From Eopsaltria australis (lineage: Eukaryota; Chordata; Aves; Passeriformes; Petroicidae), in contig JAVTVJ010000348.1 in the NCBI GenBank assembly GCA_034509425.1, positions 186,001 to 250,000 of the forward strand: 64,000 nt of DNA, written 5' to 3'. Of this stretch, positions 1 through 12,767 are shown piece by piece. The position numbers were made by a program, and so were the translations under genes. The stretch's first letter is position 1. Each line of letters begins with the position of its first letter. Under the pieces are notes generated by a model. It did not search any database. It was not told where the DNA came from and saw only the letters and a program-made list of their open reading frames with translations.

Positions 1-3000
1 AAAAGATACATCTCTTTTTTTGCAAAGATTAAGGAACTGGAGCTCCTCAGATATTAAGGACTTGCCTTAAATAAATAAAGGTAATATATTGATTATAGAC
101 TGAGAAGATAGATTAGATAGATTACAAGATATAGCAAAAGATAATCCAATAATTCTCATAGAAGAGGTCTGTGTAGTGTTTATGACACTTTCACATTTGG
201 AAAAGATATGAATGCAACTGTTTAGCTCAACTTCAAATAAACAAGTATGTATGGCCACCTGCACTTAGCTAAGATGCTATAGCCCTCTTTTCTGATCCCT
301 GGAATATTTCATAGTTAAATTCTCTCTTGCAACATTGTGGAACTGTAATGCAAACTCTGTGACTCATAAGTTTATTTTCAATAGTGAAGGACTCTTCCTC
401 TGCAATTACATTTTCCACAGGTAAAACATTAAAGTTCTCCTGCAAGTTCTGTGCTACCTATTCATTTATTATCTAGATATCTGGAGATGATGGTGTTAGA
501 AGAAGTCCTTATATAACAGATATTCAGCAGCACTTTGTCTTGGACGTTTCTATTAAAGTCTGTGAACTGGATCGTGAATTTAAAAATCAGCACTACTGGG
601 CAACTGGTGAGAGTTAGTGAAAATCCCTTTTTAAACTCTTTGTGGTCATGGTCTTTCCCCAGGTGCTATAACAATTCTATTCAAAGGTGTTATTTTTTAA
701 GCTTGTATTTCCCCGAGGTGTTGTGTAGTAGAAGTTGCTGAAGGAGTGTTTTCAAGTTTAATCCCTCACCATAGAAAGCGTTGTCATTCTTATATCTGGC
801 ATTCAGAACAGATTAGGAGGTCTGCTTTTCAAAAAGCTTCCCAAAAAGAGGGAAATTACCAAAGGCACAATTTTCAGGATTAAGGAAGAATATAAGTAAA
901 ACCTGACAAGGATTAATAGACTTTATAATGTGGGGAGGGGAGGGATTTGGTCACTGTTCTGAATTAGAAAAGTAGCCATACGAAATGAAGCATGGTGTTT
1001 ATATTCAACTCTTCATGAAAACTAGGAAGAAGAAAAAAGAAGAAAACAATTTATGCAGGAGTCAGAAAAAGAGGATAGAGCTTGAAATAAATCTTCTTTG
1101 TGAATGGAATAGCTCTTGAACATATGATTGAAGAGAATATTTGGAAAGATAGCACTCAAATATAGCAGTACTGTTTAAAAAAGAGGTCATGCTTAGCAAA
1201 TATAATTACTATTATAAAGAAGAGGTAATGAAACGTGATGGTGTAGAAATAGAAGGCAAAGTACTATGAAAACCTAGGAATCAAATTACAGTAGTACTGT
1301 GATTTAGAATTAAAATAAAGTAAGAATTAACTCCATAATTCCCTTCCTAGAGAATGGGAAAGTGATAAAAAACAGTATTACTCATCAAGGAAGTTGTAAG
1401 TGCTACACTAAGATCTGTGATCTGGAGTTTGAATCTGTCATCTGTAACTGTGCATATTTCCATTTCATGAAGTGTGGGGATTGATGCTGGTCTGTCTTTG
1501 AGAAGTGGACTGGGACCAAAGAAGACAAAAATTAGTGACATAAGGATTATAGAATGTAAAAAACTACATGGCAACCCAGAGTCATAATAACTCATAAAAT
1601 ATTGTGTGACATAAATCCTTTGCTGATTTATTACCATTATATAAAGAAATGGAAATGCAAAGAAATAAGGATTTCTCAATGCATCTTTATATACTATTTT
1701 TTACAGAGAATAAAGTTGATGGACAATAACATGCAGTGCTTGACATTCTGCCAGGGAAATCAGATTCCTTATTTGCTGTGAGGCTGATTATACAAAATTA
1801 AAACCCCTCAAACAATGACTGAAATATCATATGCGTGTATAATAATTACTTATTATAAGAACTTTCACTTCTGGAAGAACTTTTTATATGTTCCATTTAA
1901 AAGTTGCATCCCTTTTCTATAAAGTGCAATCTGCATATTTTCAGAAAAGTGGGGAGGCCATTTCCCTGTAAGGGAATGGTGGCACAATATCTAGAAACAG
2001 TAATTCTTATGGAGAACTTAATCTTTGCACTTCCCTCAATTATAAAGGGAAAACTCTAAGTTTGAGGAAATAGCAATAAAATAGTTTTGGACTTCATGTG
2101 CTCCAAGCAATATATATGAATGTGATTAAATACCTTGTGTCTTCAAATGTCTACAATAACTGTAAAATCACAAAGTAAAAAAAAAAGAAACATCCACTAT
2201 CATCATAAAAAGACCTCCAACCATTTAGGTAGATGTAAATTTCTGAAACTTGCAAAATTAACTAACTTGAGTAGTGTAGTATGAAGAAATTTTATATACA
2301 AAAGTGACATATGGAAACATAGAATAATGTGGGCCAGTCATGTAACATGATTTTGACCTGCAGCTGCAGTGCTGATGCCAGCCCAAACTACATAGGCAGA
2401 AAAAAATTCAATACTTTATGTTCTAGGTGTTCATCTATTCATATTTGTGGAGTTTTAAAGGAATGAAATAGAATTAGCAAACGGGTCTATGAATTAATGT
2501 TTAGTAGATACAGAATGCATCTGGAGACTTTATAAGTCTCATCCAAAGTAATTTTGAACACTTACAGAGAAAATAAAATCTTCCAGGATTTTCTGTGTTG
2601 GCTTTGTTTAGAAAATAAAATTGTGAAGAAATGAGAAGACAATATGGTACAGTGGTATATGTAATTTACATTTATATTTTTTTGTGAAAGCATTTATCAA
2701 AGTAGGTTGATAACAAAAGAGCAGCTAAAATTTTGATTATGTCTCCAGTGGTTTTCAAATTAAAAATAGATGACAAACTTGAAGTTGTCCACAGGACTTT
2801 TTAAGGTAAATACAATATTAAATAATTGAAGATTAGTGTCCCCACAGTCTTTTAATAACACTTTTTTCTTTTAAACTAAGCAAAATAGTCTTTGTTTTCT
2901 TTTTCTACTTTTACTTGAAGATTTTTTCACAGGAACAGTATAAAATGGAATTACTTAAGGCATACTTAAAAAGTAAGATAATTTCAGTTTAGAGAAAGCA

Positions 3001-3290
3001 AAAATGTATTAATGTGATACATGTAGTAGAATTACTTGCTTTGTCAGAAAATATAATCTTTCCATTAGTATGAATATTAGTAGTGTCACTGACATGAATG
3101 ACAGTGACAGCAGACAGCAGAATAGATATTGAGTGCTAGACATTAGTTTCAACCTGTTATCATGTGGTTGCTTTCATAGGTGCACTCTGGTGATTCAGGA
3201 CAGACACCGGTAATTGTAGCACCAGGGCTGGAAAGGGGGGAATTCCTGCGGCTCTTAGGTATAGAATGACGACACATTGGGCGCATTGGG
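1..3290. other. AT-rich non-coding DNA, no gene seen
   Basis: The open frames here are short (110 codons or fewer), lack recognisable domains and are no longer than expected by chance in AT-rich DNA. I see no CR1 or LTR signature. It could be intergenic or intronic; the sequence does not decide between them. Confidence 0.6.
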
Positions 3291-3861
3291 TGTGGCTGGG
3301 CTGGAGTTAGTTTTCTCGTAGCTGCTCTCAGAGTGCTGTGCTCTGCATTGGTGGCTGGAAAGCTGCTGCTAACACACCACAGTTTTGGGTACTGCTGAGC
3401 AGCGCTGGCACAGCTTCAGTGCAGTCTCTCAGCATTCCCCACACCAAGGGGCTGGGGGTGAGCAAGATCCTGGAAGGGGACACAACTGTGCCAGGTGACC
3501 AAATTAACCAAAGGGATATTCCTTACTATATATCAGCTCAGAATACAAAAGCTAACAAAAGAAGGAGGAAGGGCAGGTATTCTTTATTTACAGTGTTTGT
3601 TTTAAAGAGCAATGGCTATCTGTGCTGAAGCCGCTTCCTGGGAAGCAGCTGAACCTGACTTGCTGACGAAAAATGGAGAGTAAACCTATATTTTTGGTCT
3701 TTGTCTGGGCGTGCGCAAATTTTCACTTTTTCTTTAGTAAGATGGCTTATCTCAACCTGTGATTGTTTTATGTCTTATTTTCTCTCTTCCCTCTGGGAAG
3801 GGGACTGATAGAGTGGCTTCTTGGGCGCCAGGAATCCAGCTGAAGTCAACACACCACAACA
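3291..3861 (+). mobile_element. Solo LTR of an endogenous retrovirus (avian type), diverged
   Basis: The block begins TGTGG and ends CCACAACA, the TG...CA inverted ends expected of an LTR. It is richer in GC than its surroundings. Inside, in order, are motifs I recognise from a widespread bird ERV LTR family: GCTGGGCTGGAGTTAG near the start, TACTGCTGAGCAGCGCTGG around 3390, GGGGACACAACTGTGCC around 3476, CCAAAGGGATATTCC around 3509, a decayed TATA box (ATACAAAAGC, about 3543), and CTTATCTCAACC in the U5-like part near 3745. No internal retroviral genes flank it, so it is most likely a solo LTR left by recombination. I found no clear target-site duplication, so the 5' edge may be off by about 25 bases. 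The 96-codon frame at 3338-3628 is incidental. Confidence 0.7.
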
Positions 3862-6800
3862 TGGCAGAAAGGACAGTCTTAAGTCTCCTATTGCTTTTCA
3901 TATTCCAAAGAGTGAAATATGAGAATATAGAAGAACTAGCTTAAATTTGGAGGAAAACACCTGGAAAAAAAATTTGAAGTAAAGCATACTCAAGGTGTGT
4001 CCAATTCATTAATCCAAGCTGATGAAATGTAATAATTAAGAACAGTAATAAATCCAAAATTCAAAACTATTATGTAACAAAAATGCAGTGAGGATTTCCT
4101 TCTGTTTAAACAGAAATAATGCTTATATAGGAGAAGTAAAAGAAGATGTTTTTAAAAGTCAGTTGTGAGAAAATTTTATCAGTTTTGACATTTACAAAGG
4201 ATAAAAAACCTACAGGAAACAAATTTAAAAAAGCCTTTCATTAACACTTTGAAACAATCAGTTTATCTGGAATACCACTCCATTAATTAAAGGACAAAAT
4301 AAAGCAAAATGTCCACACATATCTTTCATGAAAAATAATGAAATGAAATGAAAATAATTTTAAATAAAATAATTTTTTCATAAAGAGAGTGATTAACTTC
4401 TTTGTTAAAATAAAACACAGATATTGTTCTGAAAACATTACTGCAAACTTTACAAAAATGTGGTAGATCTTGTGTCTTTGTCGGAAAACAGAACATATTA
4501 CACTGGTCTGCTACTTTTTGTCAAATTATGGCTATTTATATGTCCTAGATTGATAAGAAAGAGAAAAATGATTATTATAAAATTCTTAAACATTGAAGTT
4601 CTTTAATTAAGTAAGCAACTTTTACTACTTTAATGTATTGGAACATTTCTAAACTTACTGGGTCCCATAAAGAGAAAAATGTGAATGTGTTTTTGGATTA
4701 AATAACCATTTTGGTTTTAAGGTATTAATAAGACAGGAGAGAGCATATATGAATCCCCAAAAATAAATAACAAACAGGCAGAAAAAAACCCAAGAAAATT
4801 ATATTTATAAATGTCATGAAAAGGAGGAGAATCACAGAGGCTGTGATTTCTGAAAGCATACATTTTGCAATTCTACACACAAAGATTTACCTGCAGGCAT
4901 TCCCACTAAACAGTAAGCTCTGTATTTCAGCCTGAGGGATTACTTATTTTTCCCCCATGAAGACATGCACATCAGTGAAAATGCAGAACACAAGATTTGC
5001 AGACTAGTTGTGATAGTTAGTATTCTTAACAAAGATTTAAAAAAAAAAAGAAAAAGACAGAAACTCTTTATTTCCCCTCCCTTAGCTTTAGGATCATTTG
5101 AGTACTGCTCAGCATGCACAGTCTCCACGATCCTCCTCACAACCAGACTGGCTTTGCTCAGCCTCCTTCTCTACACTGATTAGGATGAGAGTTTTCTTCT
5201 GTAAAATTTCAGTTTGCTCTTATCTCTGACAGAAAATTTCCTTCAGTGATTTCAAATACTTTTTAGGCAGGACATGGCTTAACTGAAAGCTCCCTTAGGA
5301 CACTTGGTTCCTCTAGCACTCTGAGCTCACTCATTGATTTGTTTTGGTCAAACTGCAGCCTGACCACTTTTTGGGGTCCATGAGCAGTTTCCCTAGTGGA
5401 TCTCAAAAACTTTGTCTTCTGTACCACAGTCTGAATTGCTTTAAATATTTACAAGATGAAAATAGTTGAAGGCTGCTGGATGACTTCGACTCAAATAAGG
5501 AAAAGGTGATAATGTAGGTGTTTGTTTGATTTAGCTTTCCATTAACATGCATTGCTGTGTTTACAGACGTGAAATGACACTGATATATGCTGTTCCGAAA
5601 ATCAATTTCCTAACCAATTATGTAATACAGTTCTGAATTGTATTCAAGTAAGACCTTTTTTTTTCCAGTGGAAGATGAGGTTTGCTTTGCTTATTCCCTC
5701 AGACCAGAAGAAAATGTACAAAGGCTAGAATCATGGCAAAGCTTATCAAATTAGCATCCTTATATTCCAATATAAGGCGCATATCCCAATAGTTTGTCAG
5801 AAACTAAATAGTTCCACACAATCTCTTGATTGTAGTATTAAACAGAATTAAGTTCAGTCATTCTAATGGTAAATGTATCTTTACATAAAAAAAAAAAAAG
5901 AATATGTATCCTGGTGCATATTTTAGTGCCTATTACATTCCAGAAGTACAGGCATAAGTACTCAAAAGTTGCAATCCTGTCACCTTAAGGGCTTTCAGAT
6001 GACATTTGTGTACTCCTATCCAAACTAAGTTCTGAAATAAAAGGGTTTTAAATTCTTTTTTTTCTTTCCTGAGATCACATTTAGAAACCCACTTTTCCAC
6101 TTGAATCTTTAGAGTGTTTACAGCTTATGCATGTCAATATTTTTATTTAATTAGTAAAGGTTCTAATATTAATGCCAGAGGAAGACAATTTCTTGGTTCT
6201 GTCTTGCCTTGAGTGGTCTTTTCTTTGCTTTGAGAAGACTTTGTTTTCCTCTGCTGTAGTAGAATTGCAATAGAACAGCACTGAACTCTTTTTTGTTTTG
6301 CCCACTGAATAGCCAACATGAGATAAAATCTCACCTTATAGATTTTTCTCTTCCTTTGGACCATGTCTCTCTATTGCCTTTACCTGCTGAATTTTTATGA
6401 ATGAAAACAAATTTCTGCATCTTTCTATGAGGTATTGACTCTGTGTGTTTCGGTTTTCTTTCTTTCATATAACTACAAAAGCCATCTTCTGTGTAGAGCC
6501 AAAAAAAAACCAACAAAAAAAAGAAGTGGCAACAATCTCTTAGCAAAAACAGCAGTAGAAATTAACTATACATATAATTTTCAAATCCTTTTGACTAAGA
6601 GTCCGTTCAGACATGGTCTTGACTCTCAGCAGCACAAAAATTTGGACAAAACCATACCAGCCTCCTGTTGCTTTGTGTTCTGGTATCCATTATGGGTGTA
6701 CTTGCTTAAGGTCTCATTCAAAAACTACCATTATAAGAAACTATTGGGTTTTGAGTCTGAGCTACAGCTACCCTTGTTTTGAATTCTAGAAATTCTTCAT

Positions 6801-7997
6801 GTATTATGTAGGACAAGGTAGTAGCTGTTGCATTACCTCCTTTAAATTAAATATTACTTTTGGTTTCCAAAAAATTTCCTGTAATACCAAGGAAAGAAAA
6901 GCTACTAAAGCATGAAATCACTTGTATTTTGAACATGATATTTCAGTAATTCTTTATGTTTTCAAAATATGGAAGGAGAAATATTGCATCTGTCCTATTT
7001 TTGTTCTTAGTTTACAAGATAATAGACTTTTTTATTAAAAATCATGACTTCAGTCCTTAGCTTTTTAAAAGTCAGATAACTGCACATTTACAATAATAAG
7101 CTTCTTGCCTCTACACAAAAACTTTGTCTGAAATGCAAAGGTCTGCATTTGTCACATTAAAACACATTTTATGACTATCATCCTGACACAGCAAATGACA
7201 GCTTCTGTTCAGAGATCTAAAGCTGACTGACCAAATCAGCTGTCTGAACAAATTCTATTCACAGGAAAATTGTTCCATTACTGGACATGACAACTCTATT
7301 CACATAATCAGTCACTATGAGGCCAAACAATCCACAGGTAGAGGTGATGGACACAAGAAAAGCATAATAATATGGAAGAAATGAAAAGATAACAATAGCT
7401 TTTCAAAGAAAAGTACAATTTTTAGTTGAACACTTTTGTTTGAAAGTTTTTTCTACATTCTTGAGGGACTTGTACAAAACGAACAAGCAGTAGAGAAGCT
7501 GCTGTAACTAGTGGATTAAGGTCACAAAAGATACATGCTTAAAGCCTACTCTTAGTCATGTGCATCTAATAAATAGATATATAAAGGACATCCTATAGCT
7601 GAAAGAATGTATTATAAAAGGGAACCTCTCCTGTCAGTTTTTATTCAATAGTACTGGCAATTAAACAATTTCTGTTTTGTAAATTTCATAAAGTATGTGC
7701 TGCAGATGACTGTTAATGGAAATTACATATGAATATATGAAAACCTGAATGACAGCAGATTCTTGTTTGTAACAGTCCTTGACATTTTTTCCTCCCCAAT
7801 TTCTCTTGCCTGTTTCTGAGGCTATGTTTATATTTCTGAACTGCTTCTGTAAATTAATGCCCTGTATGCAAATCAAAATCTGACAGATTTGACTTCCATT
7901 TTGGTGAGAGTAATATCTCAACTGCAGAGTAGCTTACTTTATCAAATTTAGAAAGGCACTTGCGACATATCTTAGGAAGCAACATTTACAGTACAGA
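3862..7997. other. AT-rich non-coding DNA, no gene seen
   Basis: I see only short poly-A and poly-T runs (for example near 5040 and 5888) and incidental open frames up to 115 codons (6435-6782), none with recognisable domains. No CR1 or LTR signature was recognised. Confidence 0.55.
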
Positions 7998-8462
7998 TCT
8001 TCTTCTTCTTCTTCTTCTTCTTCTTCTTCTTCTTCTTCTTCTTCTTCTTCTTCTTCTTCTTCTTCTTCTTCTTCTTCCTTCTTCTTCTTCTTCTTCTTCT
8101 TCTTCTTCTTCTTCTTCTTCTTCTTCTTCTTCTTCTTCTTCTTCTCCGTCTTCGTCTTCGTCTTCTTCTTCTTCTTCTCCGTCTTCGTCTTCGTCTTCTC
8201 CTTCTCCTTCTCCTTCCCCTTCCCCTTCCCCTTCCCCTTCCCCTTCCCCTTCCCATCCCCCTTCCCCTTCTTCTCCTTCTTCTTCTTCTTCTTCTTCTTC
8301 TTCTTCTTCTTCTTCTTCTTCTTCTTCTTCTTCTTCTTCTTCTTTCTTCTTTCTTCTTTCTTCTTCTTCTTCTTCTTCTTCTTCTTCTTCTTCTTCTTCT
8401 TCTTCTTCTTCTTCTTCTTCTTTCTTCTTTCTTCTTTCTTCTTTCTTCTTCTTTCTTCTTCT
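7998..8462 (+). repeat. Composite (CTT)n pyrimidine tract with hexamer core
   Basis: About 465 bases are nearly pure pyrimidine on the plus strand. The order is: (CTT)n from 7998 to about 8144 with a single C insertion near 8078; a section from about 8145 to 8195 where CCG and TCG triplets are interspersed; CTTCTC units to about 8214; a (CCCCTT)n hexamer array to about 8268 broken by one A; (CTT)n again to about 8342; then alternating TTCTTTC and CTT runs to the end. The minus strand is the matching GAA/GAAAG purine tract. Tracts of this mirror-symmetric kind are known to form intramolecular triplexes and to be unstable in length. It lies 80 bases upstream of an LTR. The exact array length in an assembly may be unreliable. 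Confidence 0.97.
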
Positions 8463-8543
8463 AAATTCTCTTGCATCATTTGCTGAATCTCCTCCTAAAC
8501 TATGTATAAAAATATTACCAACTCTAAGTTAGTTGTTTTTCTC

Positions 8544-8984
8544 TGACAAGTCCTCCTGGTTCCAGCTGGGACAGGGTTAATTTCTGCAGTGTCCAGTAAA
8601 GGGAATGACCAGGACCCAGAGATTATTCTATGCAACCTTGCATCATTTTCTGGGGACAAGGAAATGTTGAGCTCCCTTCTGGGCTGAGTAGCATCAAAGA
8701 GGGACCAGTCAGGGAATTTCTGAGGAGTGTGAGCCATCACATATGAATCATTCGCCTCTTTTCTTGTACACTGTGCCATTAGTATGGTTGCTGTTACTGT
8801 TAATTTTCTTAACTCATTGCTGTTTCCAGTAAACTGCTGTTTCTCACCCCATGATCTCTTGCTTTTGTGGTTCCAATCCTCCTTTCCAGTCCACTACAGG
8901 GGGAGGGGGAGAGGGGAATGAGAAGTTAGCAAATAGTGTGTGGTTTGCAGTGTTTCTGATGGAATGCTAAATTAGGGAACACCA
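8544..8984 (+). mobile_element. Solo LTR of an endogenous retrovirus (avian type)
   Basis: The block runs from TGACAAG to GAACACCA. Near its start it holds CTGGGACAGGGTTAATTTC, a motif I associate with the U3 start of abundant bird ERV LTRs. Further in are TTTTCTGGGGACAAGG (8646), GAGTGTGAGCCATCACAT (8724), a TGTTACTGTTAATTTTC stretch (8790) and a G-rich U5-like GGGGGAGGGGGAGAGGGG (8898), all in the order I recall for that family. The flanks TTTCTC and TTCCTA are similar but not identical, so a target-site duplication is not proven. No gag, pol or env remnant adjoins it, which fits a solo LTR. It probably belongs to a different subfamily from the copy at 3291. Confidence 0.72.
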
Positions 8985-11310
8985 TTCCTAAACCATAAGT
9001 GGAAATACTTAAGGGCACTTAGATTGCATCTTTCTTGCATAACAACACAAGTCCAGTAAGATCAGTTCAGGAATGCATTTCTGAGATGCTTTTCATTCTT
9101 ACAAAAGAGAACAAGCATTTTCATTACCATGGTCAAGGGTGGTAAACAATTTTCATCAAAACTATCTTTCTAAGGTCTTTAAAAAATGAAGTATTCATGT
9201 GAGACAGATTAACAGCACATACGCACATGCAAAGGGGAAAAAAAATCCAAAATAACATTTTTTTTTTGTGTTTGGAAGTCAGTTTTTTATCAAACTCTTT
9301 CAGATTTAATTGCATCAAAAAAGTATTTGCCTTGCATTCTTGAGAAGGCTTGTCCAAATCAATAGAGTGTGGAAATAAGAGGGACATACTCAACATGTCA
9401 AAGTAAGATGTGAATAAAGGACCAGTACGTCCCATCTCATTGCAAGACAAGAATACCTTACATTGAACCACCCATGGAGAAAGCACATGAGCACAGGCAG
9501 CTGTTATGAAGTAAGTAATTCACTGCATGGTTTTTTTACAGTTCCTGTAGTCCCCTGGCTGTTAAAATTCGTTAGTCCCAATGCAGACACATATTCAGAA
9601 TTAAAATGCCCCTAATTTAATTTAGCTTAATTCCATTTGAAGTCTGAAGTAGACTACATTGAATTCAAGGCATTGAAAATCTGAATAAAAGGATCAATAT
9701 GTGGCTTTAATTCATTTAATTAATCCACTTTAAAAGTTACTTCAGATTAACTTTCTTAAGTGTTTCTGCATTGACAAATTCAATAGGTCTTGAGTCTTTA
9801 GATGGGAGCTTGTAATTAATTATGAAATTATCTGTTCCTTCCTTCAAATCCTAAAGAGCTCATGGCATAAGATGTAGCTCTTCTGAAACCAACACAAAGC
9901 ATACAGAATGAAAGCACAGAATTTTTTTAGACCCCGGCACTTCTCCCTGAAGCCTTTCTAATTATTGAAAAGACAGTAAATTTATTTGACAATTAAGAAA
10001 TAATCTATTATTAGTTAGAATGATGCAAGTCATTCAAATTGTTTATTCTATCATCTTTAAAAATGGACTGTGTTTCACATGACTAAAAGGCAGTATATGA
10101 TATTTTTTATAATTATTTTCTTTCAAAAGATTAACTTGTTTCTTAGTTTAGGGCGAGAAGGAATAGTTGATTAATTAAATGTAGTGTCAATACTTAGACC
10201 TGGGGCATACGGAGGTTGTTTATATTTCTTTTTCAAATACAAAAGGAGTTATTGTAATATTCCACATGACTAAATTGGAATTAAATTTGTGTTGTTCAAG
10301 TAGTGTCATATGAGTAGCAAAAGAAGCCAGGATTAAACCTCCTTTCAGGCTTTTGTTCAAACACAATTTCAAGAAAACACATTTTCCCCTTATTTGAATA
10401 TACTTGAAAGGCCTCAGAATTCAGTTAGGTGACAGAGTTGAACCTTGTGGCAAGTTTTATATAAAACTATTATTTGTAAGCATCTGTTTCCCTTATGCCA
10501 AGGTGAGTCTCCAAAGAATGGAATTCAGAGAGATACTCAGTTTTTCCTGCTGGATCTCCTTTTCTGTTGTTTACACCATCATAAAGCTATCAAATCTTGA
10601 CCTTAAATAGTGCTTCTGAAAGTGTCTCAGAGGACGCTCTCAAAGAAAGAACATTTTCTATAGGTTGGCTTTATAGCATGGAGGCAACACTTGTTGGAAG
10701 AAGCAATTTCCAGAGTTAACAGGCTTCATAGTAAGAGAAAGCTATGTCGAATTCATTCTCTACACACGTGTTATTCTTCATTAGTATTAATGCCCAGGTT
10801 GAAAAATAAATGAAATATAAAATATGCCTACTAAATTTGAAGTTGGAACAAACCTGGAGAAAGCTGCAGGTGTGGAGGAGAACAAGATTAGAATTCAAAG
10901 CGATCTGGATATGAAAAACTGGACGAATGTACAAAGTACTTTGTGCAGGAATAATTAATAGCACAGATACAGAAATGGGAGCAAGTGCTTGAGGAATAGT
11001 TATTTGCAAAACATTAGGAAATTAAAATGTCATAAGGAGGTGAATGAACGTCAGCTATACTAAAAGACACACAAAGACTATTATGAAAAAAATAGAAAGA
11101 TACTCTACAAGACATTTGAAATAAAGCTCCTGTGAAAAAGAGATGTATGTAAAGCCCTTCTACAGACACTGTCTCCCTTCAGAAAGGCCTACAAAATCTC
11201 CCATTTTCAGATCTCCTCTCACCCTGACTTGACTGTGCATGGGGGCCATACATAGCAGAGCAATGATAACTGCTGAGTATATTGTCTTTTGGTCTGCTCT
11301 GGGGAGAGAA
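8985..11310. other. AT-rich non-coding DNA, no gene seen
   Basis: No gene or recognised transposable element. The part at about 9600-9850 is dense in TAATTA-like homeodomain-type words and has few simple repeats, so it could be regulatory, but nothing in the sequence proves this. Confidence 0.55.
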
Positions 11311-11315
11311 ACCAA
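11311..11315 (+). repeat. Candidate target-site duplication, left copy (ACCAA)
   Basis: ACCAA here is repeated at 13597-13601, immediately outside the TG...CA ends of the long LTR element. The duplication is 5 bases if the element ends at 13596, or 4 bases (CCAA) if it ends canonically with CA at 13597. Either size fits known retroviral integration. Confidence 0.6.
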
Positions 11316-11479
11316 TGTCCTGGGTTAGTCAGGAAGCATCAAAATCTAGAAAGTGACCTATGCTGCAGGAAGAGATATAACTTCCTTCCTGGGAGAGAGA
11401 GCCAATAACCAGGTAGTTTTAAGGATTGATGCATAGGTAAACCAATTAAAAAGTTGATCTGCCTTCAAGGAAAAAATCA

Positions 11480-11487
11480 TATATAAG
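11480..11487 (+). promoter_or_regulatory. TATA box of the long LTR
   Basis: TATATAAG lies about 165 bases from the LTR start, in the position expected for the end of U3. Transcription would be expected to begin roughly 25-30 bases downstream, near 11510. Function is inferred from position only. Confidence 0.55.
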
Positions 11488-11556
11488 CAGAGAACCTCTG
11501 ACTCTCTTATTCTTTTGCCTGCTGTTGTGTAGAGAGGAACATCTCCTGCTTCTCTC

Positions 11557-11566
11557 CTGGGTAAGG
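11557..11566 (+). promoter_or_regulatory. Candidate 5' splice site inside the long LTR
   Basis: CCTGG|GTAAGG, with the exon/intron boundary after 11560, matches the vertebrate donor consensus well. It sits about 50 bases after the predicted transcription start. Good acceptors lie downstream at 12585 and 12796. Use of these sites is not shown by the sequence. Confidence 0.3.
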
Positions 11567-11599
11567 CTCTGTCCTGTCCCCCCCTTCCAAAGGACGGCA

Positions 11600-11623
11600 G
11601 GGGTGGGGGGGTGGGGTGAAGGG
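11600..11623 (+). other. G-quadruplex-prone motif in the long LTR
   Basis: Four G runs of 4, 7, 4 and 3 bases are separated by loops of 1, 1 and 4 bases, which satisfies the usual G-quadruplex rule. A run of seven or more C lies just upstream at about 11578, which could instead pair with it as a hairpin. Confidence 0.6.
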
Positions 11624-12569
11624 AGATTTAGTGCGGCCGTGCCGCTGCAGCCGGGAATGGGGGAGGAACCGGCTGGAATTTTCAGCAGATCCAGCTCAGC
11701 CGACATGTCAGCTACACGAGACAGGGCCAGGCCCCTGCTCCGGGCCAGGCAAGGACCGGGCCGGACTCCATCCAGCTCGGGCCAGGCCCTGCCCTGTCAC
11801 CCCGGGCCCAGATGGCCCCAGCAGGCCGAGCCAGCTCCGCAGAGCCAGGCACAGAGACTCTGAGAGCTTCTGGCATCCAGCTCGGACCTGTTCAAACAGC
11901 CCGGCAGGGAGCACGGGATCGTCACACTGCCAGAGAGAGAGACAGAGATTAACTCTATCCATGGATGGACTAAACTTACAGACACCCATCCTTCCTCGCA
12001 GAGAGAGAGGAGCGAGTGAGGACATCTACATAAATGCAGCATAGAGACTTTGCAGTCAGTGAGAAAAGCAGAACCGATGCCTAGTGGGAGAAGCATGAGA
12101 AGTGCTTCGAGAGTGAAGCTGAAAACTCTTTTGGAGAACCATGGTTGGGGACTGAGCTAATAAATTTCCTGTAATATATGAAGATATAGTCCAAACAGGG
12201 GATGTGAGGTTCTAATTGCAGCCGGTTTACCGAAACACCTGGGTAAAGACAAGTAGGTGTTGAAATAAGTACAGCCTGGTGAGAAACTGGAACCAGGACA
12301 GAGGAGAGGCTGTGACCCAGAGCCCTGGTCCCGGGGGGAGTGTCAGAGAACTTGTGTTGTCAGGAGAACCTGTGCTGCTAGACACAGAAGAAAGGATTTT
12401 CTTTGTTGCTACAATTGAACTGTTCATCCTTGAAAAGGTACCCCATGGACTGTTCATGACCCACCCTAGTGGCTGTGGGAAGGCTGCTGATGTGGGAGGG
12501 ATCCACCATTAAGCTGATCTTTCTTCCGGGCGGCTGCTCATGGTGAGACTGAAGATCCATAAAAAACCC

Positions 12570-12585
12570 GGTATTTTTCTTACAG
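12570..12585 (+). promoter_or_regulatory. Candidate 3' splice site in the long LTR (proximal)
   Basis: A pyrimidine-rich run ends in TTTTTCTTACAG, boundary after 12585. It would pair with the donor at 11560. Confidence 0.25.
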
Positions 12586-12767
12586 AAAATCCATAGTATG
12601 AGCAAAAGAGACTTCTCTCCCTAAACGAACTGAAACAAGGACCATTTCAGAGGTGGTAAACTGACTGAAAGTCAAAGTATTGTCTTTTTGTGTGTTGTCA
12701 GGGAGAAAGAAATGGAGAGGTGGGGGAAGGAGGGGTGGTCTGAGGAGTTTGTTCTGATTCTTCACGT

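Noticed and set aside
7934..8532. Open frames of 94-190 codons on both strands coding poly-Lys/Glu, poly-Arg or poly-Leu/Ser
   Set aside because: They are translations of the (CTT)n microsatellite; any frame of a triplet repeat stays open. No flanking coding sequence supports a protein.
11446..12096. Cluster of overlapping 86-142 codon frames on both strands
   Set aside because: High GC in the LTR middle removes stops on all frames. The peptides are Pro/Arg/Gly/Ser-rich with no domain, and they lie inside an element with LTR ends.
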